Origin: JAGBWK01 sp964462445
GTDB lineage: Bacteria; Bacteroidota; Bacteroidia; Bacteroidales; Muribaculaceae
Reading direction: 5' to 3'
Assembly (NCBI GenBank): GCA_964462445.1
Contig: CAYWXG010000006.1
Span: 1-64,000 of the forward strand
Length of the DNA stretch: 64,000 nt
The number at the start of each line of letters is the position of its first letter. Within the stretch, counting starts at the first letter, position 1. Under the pieces are notes generated by a model. The model saw only the letters and a program-made list of their open reading frames with translations. It searched no databases and was not told the origin of the DNA. Positions 53,807 through 62,777 of the stretch are shown here, piece after piece. The translations under genes and the position numbers were made by a program.

Positions 53807-55831
53807 TTAGAAGAATAGGAATATGATTGCCACTGTTCCTCCTCCGAGTACGAGAGCTCCAAGGAGATATACCCAAACATAGCTTTGTGCATTACCCGAT
53901 TGCAACCCGCGAATTGCATACGACGCTTTGTTCGTAATTGCTGCAAAGGCATCCATTGTGCCGTCGATGATATGACGGTCAAACCATGCAATCGGCTTAC
54001 ATATGCTATTGAATATTATCTTGTGGGTGATAAACATGTATAGTTCATCGAAATAGAAGCGATTGTGTGCTCCTTGCCACAAGCGTGGGAACAACGAACG
54101 CATCTTCGCGGGAAGCGAATTTTCCTTGCGATACATCAAGGTTGCAATGCCAATGGCGATTATCGCTACGGCAAGACTTATCGATGCTACTGTCCAATTG
54201 ATACCTGAATGCTCGGGAGCTATACCATTCCATGTCACCATTTCACTGAAAGGTACAAATCCGCAGAATATTGCTACGACAGCGAGAAGTATCAACGGCA
54301 ATGTCATTGTCCAAGGCTGGTCCTTAGGCGCATGATGTCCTTTATGCACTTTGTGTTCTTTCCACCAGAAGATGAGATAGTAGAGACGGAACATATAGAA
54401 CGCGGTCAATCCTGCCACCAACGACATCCATACGTATGCAACTATTGAATTTCCGAAGCAAGCGGTAAGAATTTCATCTTTCGAGAAGAAGCCCGAGAAC
54501 GGTATGATACCTGCGATTGCCAAACAGCCCACAAGGAATGTGATATGCGTAATCGGCATGTGTTTGCGCAAGCCGTGCATCGCAGTATAATCGTTTGAAC
54601 TTACTGCATGAATCAATGCGCCCGCTCCAAGGAAGAGCAACGCTTTAAACATTGCGTGAGTGAACAAGTGGAACATCGACGCCATGTATCCGAGGTTTTC
54701 ATGCATTCCCTCGCGAGATACACCCAACGATACCATCATAAACGCAATTTGCGAAATGGTTGAGAATGCAAGCACACGCTTGATGTCGATTTGCGTACAT
54801 GCCACTATCGCCGCATAAGCCGCTGTCAACGCGCCTACCACAGTCACTATATCCAAAGCCGCTCCACCGGCAAGTTCATTTACCATGAACAACGGGAATA
54901 GACGTGCCACCAAGTAAACTCCGGCAACAACCATTGTTGCTGCGTGGATAAGTGCTGATACAGGGGTCGGACCTTCCATCGCATCGGGCAACCAAATGTG
55001 CAACGGCATCATTGCCGATTTACCCATGCCTCCCATGAAGATGAGCACCAATGCCCATGTCATGATTGAACCTCCGAGGAACATCTGTCCTGCGCGACTC
55101 TCTATCACTGTCTTAACCCCCTCTGCAGAAGTAACATCTACATGATATAAGCCTTTTAAGCCTTCGCCCACTTCAGATGATGTCATACTCATGAAATCGA
55201 ATGTCTCTGTGCAGTACGACAAGATAAGAATACCGATAAGGAAGCCGAGGTCAGCGAAACGAGTGACGATAAACGCTTTTTTCGATGCTGACACTGCCGA
55301 CGGCTTGGTGTAGTAGAATCCGATTAGGAGATATGATGATGCCCCCACGAGCTCCCAGAAGATATACATCTGGAATATGTTGGTTGCTACAACTAATCCA
55401 AGCATTGAGAAGCTAAAGAGCGACAAGAAGGCATAGAAACGTTGGAAGCCTGTTTCATACACCCCGTGGTGATCGCGCATATAGCCGTTGCTGTAAAGAT
55501 GCACCATAAACGAAATGGTTGTCACCACAACGAGCATCAATGCCGAAATCGGGTCTAACAAAAATCCTAAATTAATTGAGAGATCTCCCCATAGCGACAA
55601 CCATTGCTGGTCAAAAACTATGTACTGCAAACGGTTACCCGCTGCATCTACGAAATCTCCCGAGAAGAAATAAGTGTAAGCGGTATAGTAGGCGATAACC
55701 ATCGTTACTCCCATGCCTATGGTGCCGATGATGCCCGACCACTTATGGCTCAAATATTTGCCGAAAAGCCCCAGGAAGAGGAACATCAGCAATGGCAGAA
55801 CCAAAATCAAAAGCGGTAATGTTGCTTCCAT
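53807..55831 (-). CDS. nuoL: NADH-quinone oxidoreductase subunit L
   Basis: A 674-residue antiporter-like subunit at the far end of the complex I membrane arm. Marks are FWELVGASSYLLIGFYY, KSAMMPLHIWLPDAMEGPTPVSALIHAATMV (about 270-300), DIKRVLAFSTISQIAFM, and a long C-terminal region that should form the lateral helix. It starts 6 bases after nuoK. Confidence 0.96.
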   Translation of the reverse strand: MEATLPLLILVLPLLMFLFLGLFGKYLSHKWSGIIGTIGMGVTMVIAYYTAYTYFFSGDFVDAAGNRLQYIVFDQQWLSLWGDLSINLGFLLDPISALMLVVVTTISFMVHLYSNGYMRDHHGVYETGFQRFYAFLSLFSFSMLGLVVATNIFQMYIFWELVGASSYLLIGFYYTKPSAVSASKKAFIVTRFADLGFLIGILILSYCTETFDFMSMTSSEVGEGLKGLYHVDVTSAEGVKTVIESRAGQMFLGGSIMTWALVLIFMGGMGKSAMMPLHIWLPDAMEGPTPVSALIHAATMVVAGVYLVARLFPLFMVNELAGGAALDIVTVVGALTAAYAAIVACTQIDIKRVLAFSTISQIAFMMVSLGVSREGMHENLGYMASMFHLFTHAMFKALLFLGAGALIHAVSSNDYTAMHGLRKHMPITHITFLVGCLAIAGIIPFSGFFSKDEILTACFGNSIVAYVWMSLVAGLTAFYMFRLYYLIFWWKEHKVHKGHHAPKDQPWTMTLPLILLAVVAIFCGFVPFSEMVTWNGIAPEHSGINWTVASISLAVAIIAIGIATLMYRKENSLPAKMRSLFPRLWQGAHNRFYFDELYMFITHKIIFNSICKPIAWFDRHIIDGTMDAFAAITNKASYAIRGLQSGNAQSYVWVYLLGALVLGGGTVAIIFLFF

Positions 55832-55837
55832 GAGTCT

Positions 55838-56176
55838 TTAAAATTTCATTTTGGTTAAATCTTTTACATCTATATCTTTCGCAATGCGATATGCATTGAT
55901 AATGATTGCGATTGCTACCGCGGTTTCTGCTGCCGCTATCGCGATGGCAAACAAGGTAAAGAACATACCTTCCATCTCGCCGGGGCATAAGAAGCGGTTG
56001 AATACTACAAAGTTCATATCTACTGAGTTGAGCATCAACTCCAATGATATCAACATCGCAATCATGTTACGGCGTGTCAAAAAGCCGTAGACACCACAGC
56101 AAAACATAAACAGGCTGGGTATCAGGAACATCAGTGAGTTCAACTGAAAATTATTCAAGAGATCCAACATATCCAC
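55838..56176 (-). CDS. nuoK: NADH-quinone oxidoreductase subunit K
   Basis: A 112-residue subunit with three transmembrane helices and the membrane glutamates of the family (LISLELMLNSVDMNFVVF and AIAAAETAVAIAIIINAYR). It starts 2 bases after nuoJ. Confidence 0.95.
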   Translation of the reverse strand: MDMLDLLNNFQLNSLMFLIPSLFMFCCGVYGFLTRRNMIAMLISLELMLNSVDMNFVVFNRFLCPGEMEGMFFTLFAIAIAAAETAVAIAIIINAYRIAKDIDVKDLTKMKF

Positions 56177-56178
56177 AT

Positions 56179-56700
56179 TTATTTTTTACGTGCCACAACT
56201 ATGCCACCGATTATACATGCAAGCAATAACACACTGATTGCCTCAAATGGAAGCAAATAGCCATTCGAGCCTGAGCTCAACAAGTCTTTTCCTATCTGCG
56301 ACATTGTAGGCAACTCTGCCTCGCCCAAATCGGGCAATGTTTTGATAATTGAGCAACGGCTGATGAGCGACCATGCACACACCACAAACATTGCGATTGC
56401 TCCTATTAGGCCTAATGCCTTCTTCTTTGACTCGAGCTTACTACTGTTGTCGCCCGGATGGCTTGTCAGCAAAATCGAGAATACGAACAACACTACGATA
56501 CCCCCTGCATAAACTGCTATCTGCACACCGCCCAAGAATTGATATCCGAGCATGAAATACACTGCAGCAGTTCCAAATAGGGCAAACAAAAGGAATGTTG
56601 CCGAACGTAGAATTTTGCGTGTCGTCACAGCCAGTACCGAGAATATCATAATCGACAAAGCGACTACGACATAAATCATGATACTCAATAGTGATTCCAT
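56179..56700 (-). CDS. nuoJ: NADH-quinone oxidoreductase subunit J
   Basis: A 173-residue membrane subunit with five predicted helices. The family segment YFMLGYQFLGGVQIAVYAGGIVVLFVF (about 48-74) is clear. Spacings are 9 bases from nuoI and 2 bases to nuoK. Confidence 0.94.
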   Translation of the reverse strand: MESLLSIMIYVVVALSIMIFSVLAVTTRKILRSATFLLFALFGTAAVYFMLGYQFLGGVQIAVYAGGIVVLFVFSILLTSHPGDNSSKLESKKKALGLIGAIAMFVVCAWSLISRCSIIKTLPDLGEAELPTMSQIGKDLLSSGSNGYLLPFEAISVLLLACIIGGIVVARKK

Positions 56701-56709
56701 ATCTTAGTT

Positions 56710-57462
56710 TTATTTTTTATTTTCTTTATCTACTACAGGGGCTTCTGCCGATTTGGCAGCTTTCAAGCGAGCTGCCTTCTCAAGTGCTTCTCGCACCTTT
56801 GCTTCCTTTTCGGGATCCCCGGCACATTTTGCCAATGCGGCTTTTACTTTAGGATCATTCTCATCTATGAGCGATGCAGGTGCTGCAACCGGAGCTGCTC
56901 CCGCTGCGGCTGCCTTCTTCGCGGCTGCGGCTGCTTTGGCGGCTTCTATTTTTGCTTGCTTCTCTGCTAAGAATTTTGCCTTCTCCTCCTCGGTTGGTTC
57001 CGGTTCCGGCTTCTCTGGAAGATAATTAAGAACCTTAACGAGTTTTGAACGTGTGAACACTGCCTGCTCGAAGTCATTTGAAAATTCCAACGCATCTGTC
57101 GGGCAAGAAGTGACACAAAGCTGACAGAATGTACAGCTACCCAAGTCATAGATATATTTATCAAGTTTCTTTTTCTTGGTGCCATCCCACTTCTCCACCA
57201 TCTTGGTGTGAAGTGTGATTGTTCCATTGGGGCAATTGCGTTCACAAGTGCCACATGCTATACATTTGTGATTACCCTCGTCATCATATTTCAACACCAA
57301 GCATGCTCTAAAGCGCTCTGGAACGTGACGTGTTTCACGATCTTCGGGATATCTTTCTGTTATCTTAGGCGTTACGAACTCTTTTCCCGTAACCTGCATT
57401 CCTTTGAGGAGACTCAAGAATCCGGAGCCTAAGCCTGAAAAATAATCTTTTACACTACCCAT
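56710..57462 (-). CDS. nuoI: NADH-quinone oxidoreductase subunit I, with long Ala-rich C-terminal extension
   Basis: A 250-residue two-cluster ferredoxin subunit that passes electrons to quinone. Both [4Fe-4S] motifs are intact: C67, C70, C73, C77 and C110, C113, C116, C120. The core fits a normal NuoI of about 150 residues; the last 100 (about 150-250) are an added low-complexity region, Glu/Pro-rich then Ala/Lys-rich (runs of Ala at about 186-200), ending in a helical charged stretch. It is the first nuo gene here and starts only 47 bases after atpG; nuoA, B, CD and H are absent upstream. Confidence 0.92.
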   Translation of the reverse strand: MGSVKDYFSGLGSGFLSLLKGMQVTGKEFVTPKITERYPEDRETRHVPERFRACLVLKYDDEGNHKCIACGTCERNCPNGTITLHTKMVEKWDGTKKKKLDKYIYDLGSCTFCQLCVTSCPTDALEFSNDFEQAVFTRSKLVKVLNYLPEKPEPEPTEEEKAKFLAEKQAKIEAAKAAAAAKKAAAAGAAPVAAPASLIDENDPKVKAALAKCAGDPEKEAKVREALEKAARLKAAKSAEAPVVDKENKK

Positions 57463-57509
57463 AAGTTTCTATCTTACGTTTTAGTTATATTGTTTATGTT
57501 ACTTTTTTC

Positions 57510-58397
57510 TTACGATTGCTTAACTTGACCTCCCACTATATCGAGAAGCTCGGTTGTAATACTCTGCTGACGCAACTTATTGTATTCCAAACGCAATTGG
57601 TCTAGCAACTTCTTCGCATTATCATTTGCACTTTGCATTGCCATGACTCGTGCCGCTTGCTCTGAGGCCTGATTCTCACAGAACACCTCCTGCATAACCG
57701 ACAAAATGAATAATGGAAGCACTTTATTGAATATTACATTTGCATCCGGTTCAAAAAGATACGGTCGAGAGCTGTTCGATTCTTCGCTGGACCCAAGGGC
57801 TTCTGTTGTTGCCGGGATTAATCTATCCACTCGAGGTCGCTGACGTGAGACGCTTTGAAAGTTCATATAAAGCAATTCTATCCGGTCTGTTTCCTCTGAC
57901 AAATATCTCTCGACAAGAGTCTTCGTAAAGTCTTTAACTACATTGTCGCCACTCTTGGCTACAACTCCATCTATCTCGGTCACCGATACTTGTGGCAACG
58001 ACAACTTGCGCGTAGCCTTTGCCATTTTTGCACCTACCGGGATTATTGTGATTTCTGCTTTTGTGCCCAATTCTTCTCGAAGTCTGCCCAACAATGCCAC
58101 CAACTGCTTGTAGATATTTACATTGTACGCTCCACAAAGTCCATCATCGGAGCCCCACACTACTACTGTGACATTTTTAACCTCGCGCTCCTCAACCAAT
58201 GGCGACGAAAATGTAGCATCGGCCGACAATAAGTTGCCGATGATTGTCTCGACCTGACTGCGAAACGGCACTAACTGCTTTAGCTTCTGCTCCGCCTTAT
58301 GCATCTTGGCCGACGACGTCATGCGCATCACTCCGGTGATCTTTTCCGATGATGCTACCGACCCTATTCGTCCTTTTAATTCTCGTAATGTTGCCAT
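57510..58397 (-). CDS. atpG: ATP synthase F1 subunit gamma
   Basis: A 295-residue central-stalk subunit. The N-terminal helix RELKGRIGSVASSEKITGVMRMTSSAKMHKAEQKL and the C-terminal helix with EYNKLRQQSITTELLDIVGG are the coiled coil that turns inside the alpha-beta ring. It follows atpA by 24 bases and is followed 47 bases later by nuoI with no terminator between. Confidence 0.96.
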   Translation of the reverse strand: MATLRELKGRIGSVASSEKITGVMRMTSSAKMHKAEQKLKQLVPFRSQVETIIGNLLSADATFSSPLVEEREVKNVTVVVWGSDDGLCGAYNVNIYKQLVALLGRLREELGTKAEITIIPVGAKMAKATRKLSLPQVSVTEIDGVVAKSGDNVVKDFTKTLVERYLSEETDRIELLYMNFQSVSRQRPRVDRLIPATTEALGSSEESNSSRPYLFEPDANVIFNKVLPLFILSVMQEVFCENQASEQAARVMAMQSANDNAKKLLDQLRLEYNKLRQQSITTELLDIVGGQVKQS

Positions 58398-58421
58398 GGT
58401 TAATTATAGCAATGTTTGTGA

Positions 58422-59996
58422 TTAGTTATATCGGGCTGCAACTTCTTTTGCTACAGCTTTAAGTTTCTCGGTAACTTCTTCTGTTAGTTTACCCTCTGAT
58501 ATCGGAGTCAACACATCTTCTTGATGATTGGCATGCAACAATTGCAACAATGATTTCTCAAATTCTGCAACCTTCTCTACCGGAACATTTCCGAGCAAAC
58601 CATTTACTCCACAGAATATTACGGCCACCTGATCCTCTACCGCCCATGGTTGATACTGTGGTTGGATTAGGAGTCGTTCGTTCTTTCGTCCGCGGTCGAT
58701 GACACGAGCTGTTACAGGGTCTATGTCACCGCCAAATTTTGTAAACGCCTCAAGCTCGCGGAACTGTGCTTGGTCGATTTTTAAGGTACCTGCCACTTTC
58801 TTCATCGACTTAATCTGGGCATTACCACCCACACGCGATACTGATATACCGACATTAATTGCCGGACGAATACCACGGTTGAATAGTGCTGTTTCCAAAT
58901 AAATCTGACCGTCGGTGATTGAAATCACGTTGGTAGGTATATATGCCGATACGTCGCCGGCTTGTGTCTCAATGATTGGAAGTGCGGTTAGAGAGCCTCC
59001 CCCTTTCACAATAGGCTTTAGCACTTCTGGAAGGTCGTTCATCATTGATGCAACCTTCTGATTATCTATAATTTTTGCCGCGCGCTCCAATAAGCGTGAG
59101 TGCAAATAGAAGATATCACCGGGATACGCTTCACGTCCTGAGGGACGCTTAAGTATTAGTGATACCTCACGATATGCTACCGCTTGCTTTGATAGGTCAT
59201 CATATACGATAAGTGCATCGCGTCCTGTATCTCGAATATACTCCCCGATTGCCACTCCCGCGAAAGGTGAATAATAACGCATTGCGGCTGAATCTGATGC
59301 TGATGCTGATACTACTACGGTGTAGTCCAATGCGCCATGTTGGCGTAAGGTTTCTACTGTTGCTGCTATCGATGATGCTTTTTGTCCGATTGCTACATAG
59401 ATACAATACACCGGCTTGCCTGCCTCGAAATTCTTGCGTTGATTGATTATTGTATCTATAGCAATTGCTGTCTTACCAATCTGACGGTCTCCAATGATAA
59501 GTTCTCGCTGACCGCGACCGATAGGCACCATTGCATCGACAGCTTTTATACCGGTCTGCAACGGCTGATTAACCGGCTGACGGAAGATTACGCCCGGAGC
59601 TTTTCGTTCCAATGGCATCAATAAGCGCTCTCCCTCGATTGGTCCGCGACCATCTACTGGTTCGCCCAACACATTGATAACTCGACCGAACACTCCTTCA
59701 CCTACCGGAATCGACGCTATCTCTCCCGTACGGCGCACTGTCATATTCTCGGTTACTTTGTTAACATCGTTGAGCAAAACGACTCCGACATTGCTCTCTT
59801 CAAGGTTGAGTGCTACGCCTTTTACGCCATTTTCAAACTCTACGAGCTCGTTGGCACACACATTGTCAAGGCCATATACGTGAGCTACGCCATCACCTAC
59901 CTCAAGCACTGTGCCTACCTCTTCAAAAGCTACTTTGGAGTTAACACTCTCGAGCTGTTGTTTTAATACTTCCGAAATCTCGCTGGGGTTAATCAT
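58422..59996 (-). CDS. atpA: ATP synthase F1 subunit alpha
   Basis: A 524-residue F1 subunit that carries the non-catalytic nucleotide sites. Walker A is GDRQIGKTA (about 171-179), with AIGQKASSIAATVETL, and the signature PAINVGISVSRVGGNAQ. It lies between atpH (6 bases) and atpG. Confidence 0.97.
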   Translation of the reverse strand: MINPSEISEVLKQQLESVNSKVAFEEVGTVLEVGDGVAHVYGLDNVCANELVEFENGVKGVALNLEESNVGVVLLNDVNKVTENMTVRRTGEIASIPVGEGVFGRVINVLGEPVDGRGPIEGERLLMPLERKAPGVIFRQPVNQPLQTGIKAVDAMVPIGRGQRELIIGDRQIGKTAIAIDTIINQRKNFEAGKPVYCIYVAIGQKASSIAATVETLRQHGALDYTVVVSASASDSAAMRYYSPFAGVAIGEYIRDTGRDALIVYDDLSKQAVAYREVSLILKRPSGREAYPGDIFYLHSRLLERAAKIIDNQKVASMMNDLPEVLKPIVKGGGSLTALPIIETQAGDVSAYIPTNVISITDGQIYLETALFNRGIRPAINVGISVSRVGGNAQIKSMKKVAGTLKIDQAQFRELEAFTKFGGDIDPVTARVIDRGRKNERLLIQPQYQPWAVEDQVAVIFCGVNGLLGNVPVEKVAEFEKSLLQLLHANHQEDVLTPISEGKLTEEVTEKLKAVAKEVAARYN

Positions 59997-60002
59997 TATT
60001 GT

Positions 60003-60548
60003 TTACTTGCTTAAAAGTTTCAAACGCAATTGTTTCAATTCATTTTTGATGGAAGCGTCAAGACGCTCTGAGTCAATCTTTACCACGAAGCCGCCTATCA
60101 ATTCCTCGTCGACCGACACCTCATACTCTACCGAAGCATCTCCCACATGGCTATTGATTATCGCTTTTAGTCGTGTCATCTCCTTCTCCGCCAACTCCGA
60201 CGCTGAAGTGATTTCCACTTTATAGATATTATTTGCCTTGCGGTACAATTCAAGATATGACAATGCCATACTTTGCATCATGTCAATACGATTATTGACA
60301 ATAAGCAATTTCACAAAGTCGGCAAATGCCGCATCCTTGGCTGTTGCTCCCGATGCTGTCATCAACAACTTGGTTTTGTCCGCTGATGCTACAAACGGAT
60401 TTGTAACAGCTTTGCCCAAAGCCGGCTCTGCTGCAAAACTACTGCTTATTGATTGCATCAGTGCATAGACACGTTTCGCTACCCCTTTTTCTTGGGCATA
60501 CTTATACAGTGCCTTGGCATATCGTCGTGGAATAAGACCGTCGTTCAT
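60003..60548 (-). CDS. atpH: ATP synthase F1 subunit delta
   Basis: A 181-residue subunit linking the F1 head to the peripheral stalk. The N-terminal helical bundle starts LIPRRYAKALYKYAQEKGV and the C-terminal region has the family ending (VDEELIGGFVVKIDSERLDASIKNELKQLR). It lies 9 bases after atpF. Confidence 0.94.
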   Translation of the reverse strand: MNDGLIPRRYAKALYKYAQEKGVAKRVYALMQSISSSFAAEPALGKAVTNPFVASADKTKLLMTASGATAKDAAFADFVKLLIVNNRIDMMQSMALSYLELYRKANNIYKVEITSASELAEKEMTRLKAIINSHVGDASVEYEVSVDEELIGGFVVKIDSERLDASIKNELKQLRLKLLSK

Positions 60549-60557
60549 ATCGCTTTA

Positions 60558-61055
60558 TCAGTTTTTCTTCTCAAGTTCGTCGAGCAAACTGTCGACAAGC
60601 TGTGTCTGCGCCTTGGTATCGCTCATCTGTTTGCGCACCACCTTCTGTGCGATGGTTAGGGCAAATGCGCTCACCTCGTCGCGAATATTCTGCTCAGCCT
60701 CTTTTCTTGCTTGGTCAATTTGCAACTTTGCTTGGTCAAGTTCCTTTGATGCGGCCTGACGTGCTTCATTGCGTGCATCTTCAATAATTTGCGTTTTCAC
60801 GCGGTCTGCTTCACGAAGTATGTCGGCTTGTTGTCGACGTGCTTCTTGCATCAACTCTTCCGCCTTCGCCTGCGCATTATCGAGATCTTGCTTTGCCTGC
60901 TGAGCATATTCCACACCCTTGTCGATTAACTCGGCTCGTTGGTCCATCATTTTGGTTATTGCCGGCCATGCATATTTACATAGTATAAAAAAGAGCACGG
61001 CAAAGCTCAGAAACATCCAAAATATCAGACCGAAGTCAGGGGTGAATAGTTCCAT
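60558..61055 (-). CDS. atpF: ATP synthase F0 subunit b
   Basis: A 165-residue subunit with one N-terminal membrane helix (LIFWMFLSFAVLFFILCKYAW) followed by a long charged coiled coil forming the peripheral stalk. Spacing to atpE is 61 bases. Confidence 0.95.
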   Translation of the reverse strand: MELFTPDFGLIFWMFLSFAVLFFILCKYAWPAITKMMDQRAELIDKGVEYAQQAKQDLDNAQAKAEELMQEARRQQADILREADRVKTQIIEDARNEARQAASKELDQAKLQIDQARKEAEQNIRDEVSAFALTIAQKVVRKQMSDTKAQTQLVDSLLDELEKKN

Positions 61056-61116
61056 TGTTTTTATTTAATAATTCTTGATTAACGATTAAATCGTGACTTT
61101 AACTGCTGTCTGCTTA

Positions 61117-61359
61117 TTAAAGGAACAACGCGAGGATACAAACAATCACGGCAAAGAGTGCTACACCTTCTACAAGAGCCGCAATAACAATCATATTGCT
61201 TCGGATATCACCTGCTGCCTCGGGCTGGCGAGCAATGGCTTCCATTGCTGAAGAACCGATTTTTCCGATACCGATACCTGCTGCGATTGCTGCTATACCT
61301 GCGCCTAATGCTGCGCCTAATCCCTGAAGGGCGTCTACTAATGAAATCATTGAGAACAT
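61117..61359 (-). CDS. atpE: ATP synthase F0 subunit c
   Basis: An 80-residue two-helix ring subunit. The polar loop is ARQPEA and the ion-carrying glutamate is E64 in ALVEGVALFA. The Ser/Thr that follow the glutamate in Na+-type rings are absent, so a proton-driven ring is more likely. Confidence 0.96.
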   Translation of the reverse strand: MFSMISLVDALQGLGAALGAGIAAIAAGIGIGKIGSSAMEAIARQPEAAGDIRSNMIVIAALVEGVALFAVIVCILALFL

Positions 61360-61409
61360 AATGTTTATTATTAAATTATTAGTTTTGTTTATTTCTATAA
61401 TTGGGATAT

Positions 61410-62504
61410 TTATTTGCTTGCCGCTTCCGAATGTTCATGATGCGGATTTTCTTGGGCTAATGATATGAATATCGTTGATAGCATCGTAAACACATATGCC
61501 TGTATGAAACTTACCAACACATCTATCAACAACATGAATATTGAAAACAGCGATGATACTACTGCCGTACCGGATGCCACTCCCATTCCCATTTTTGCAA
61601 AGATAAATATCAACAACGTCAACACGATTACTATCATGTGACCTCCCATCATATTCGCAAACAAACGAACTGTCAACGCTGCCGGTTTGGTAAACATTCC
61701 AAACACCTCTATGATTGGCATGATTGGAAGTGGAAATTTCAGCCATAGGGGTACATCGGGCCAAAATACCTCTTTCCAATAATGCTTCGTTCCGAAAAGA
61801 TTCGTAGCCAAGAATGTGCATATTGCAAGCACAAGGGTAACTGCGATATTTCCTGTCAAGTTTGCGCCTCCGGGGAATATTACCATAAGTCCCATCAGGT
61901 TCATCACAAAGATGAAATAGAACACCGTCAATAAATAGGGCGCAAATTTCTTCGCCTTATCTTTCAACGTTGACTTGATGACTCCATCGTAGACAAACCA
62001 TGTCAATGCTTCTATAGCGCCAAGCCATCGACGAGGGGCTTTATAGCCTTTGCGCTTATAATAACGTTTTAGCGGGAACAATAATAGGCACACTACTATA
62101 ACGGTTATTATCAACGCACACACATTTTTGGTTATCGATATATCAAACGGGCGAACTTCTTCCCCATCTACAATTTCCACAACCTTCCCTTTATTATCGC
62201 CTTCTGTAGCGATACGGAATGTCTTGCCATTGTCGACATATTCATGACCATGCGCTACTCGCTCCGACGAGAATATGTGCAACCCATCGCTACCAAATAC
62301 TATGATAGGTAGAGGTATCGACTTATGGTGATTGAATGGCACCTCCCAACCGTAGCGGTCCCCCAAGTGATCAAATATAATCTCCTTGGGATCTATATCG
62401 CCACTCTCGTGTGCATCATCATGCTTCGACGATGCCGATGCAGGGAAGCTCATCGACACCATGGCCGATATAAGCATTATTGCTATGAGGGTGATTCGTT
62501 TCAT
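61410..62504 (-). CDS. atpB: ATP synthase F0 subunit a, with signal peptide and periplasmic extension
   Basis: A 364-residue subunit. I take the ATG at 62504 (MKRITLIAIMLISAMVSMSF), which gives a signal peptide; an in-frame TTG at 62522 would overlap atpC. About 120 residues of His/Asp-rich periplasmic sequence precede the membrane part. The essential channel arginine is about R280 in AALTVRLFANMMGGH. It starts 5 bases after atpC. An N-terminal extension of this type is common in Bacteroidetes. Confidence 0.94.
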   Translation of the reverse strand: MKRITLIAIMLISAMVSMSFPASASSKHDDAHESGDIDPKEIIFDHLGDRYGWEVPFNHHKSIPLPIIVFGSDGLHIFSSERVAHGHEYVDNGKTFRIATEGDNKGKVVEIVDGEEVRPFDISITKNVCALIITVIVVCLLLFPLKRYYKRKGYKAPRRWLGAIEALTWFVYDGVIKSTLKDKAKKFAPYLLTVFYFIFVMNLMGLMVIFPGGANLTGNIAVTLVLAICTFLATNLFGTKHYWKEVFWPDVPLWLKFPLPIMPIIEVFGMFTKPAALTVRLFANMMGGHMIVIVLTLLIFIFAKMGMGVASGTAVVSSLFSIFMLLIDVLVSFIQAYVFTMLSTIFISLAQENPHHEHSEAASK

Positions 62505-62509
62505 TGGAG

Positions 62510-62743
62510 TTAATATACGCAAACCGACACCAAATTGTTATCCACGTCAGCTATACCGCCATCTATATGGGTAGTCGACATTTCAGAATCGTGACGAAAG
62601 ATTATATCACCTGCCACTAAAGTTGATATCAACGATGCGTGATTATTTAGCACCGTGAATCGACCCTTTTCGCCAGGCAATGTCACCATTTCCACGTCTC
62701 CTTCGAAGAGTACTTCGGTAGCTGAGATGATTTTGAGTGTCAT
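62510..62743 (-). CDS. atpC: ATP synthase F1 subunit epsilon, short form
   Basis: A 77-residue protein containing only the N-terminal beta-sandwich of epsilon (MTLKIISATEVLFEGDVEMV, LPGEKGRFTVLNNHASLIST). The C-terminal helical domain, which in E. coli inhibits ATP hydrolysis, is absent. No extra coding sequence follows, since atpB starts 5 bases later. It lies 34 bases after atpD. Confidence 0.93.
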   Translation of the reverse strand: MTLKIISATEVLFEGDVEMVTLPGEKGRFTVLNNHASLISTLVAGDIIFRHDSEMSTTHIDGGIADVDNNLVSVCVY

Positions 62744-62777
62744 ATCGCTGTTATTGATATTATATTATTTTATAACC

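Noticed and set aside
50749..57462. The nuoI-N set as an Mrp antiporter or a hydrogenase module
   Set aside because: NuoJ, NuoK, NuoL, NuoM, NuoN and the two-cluster NuoI match complex I subunits in order and length; no hydrogenase large or small subunit is present.
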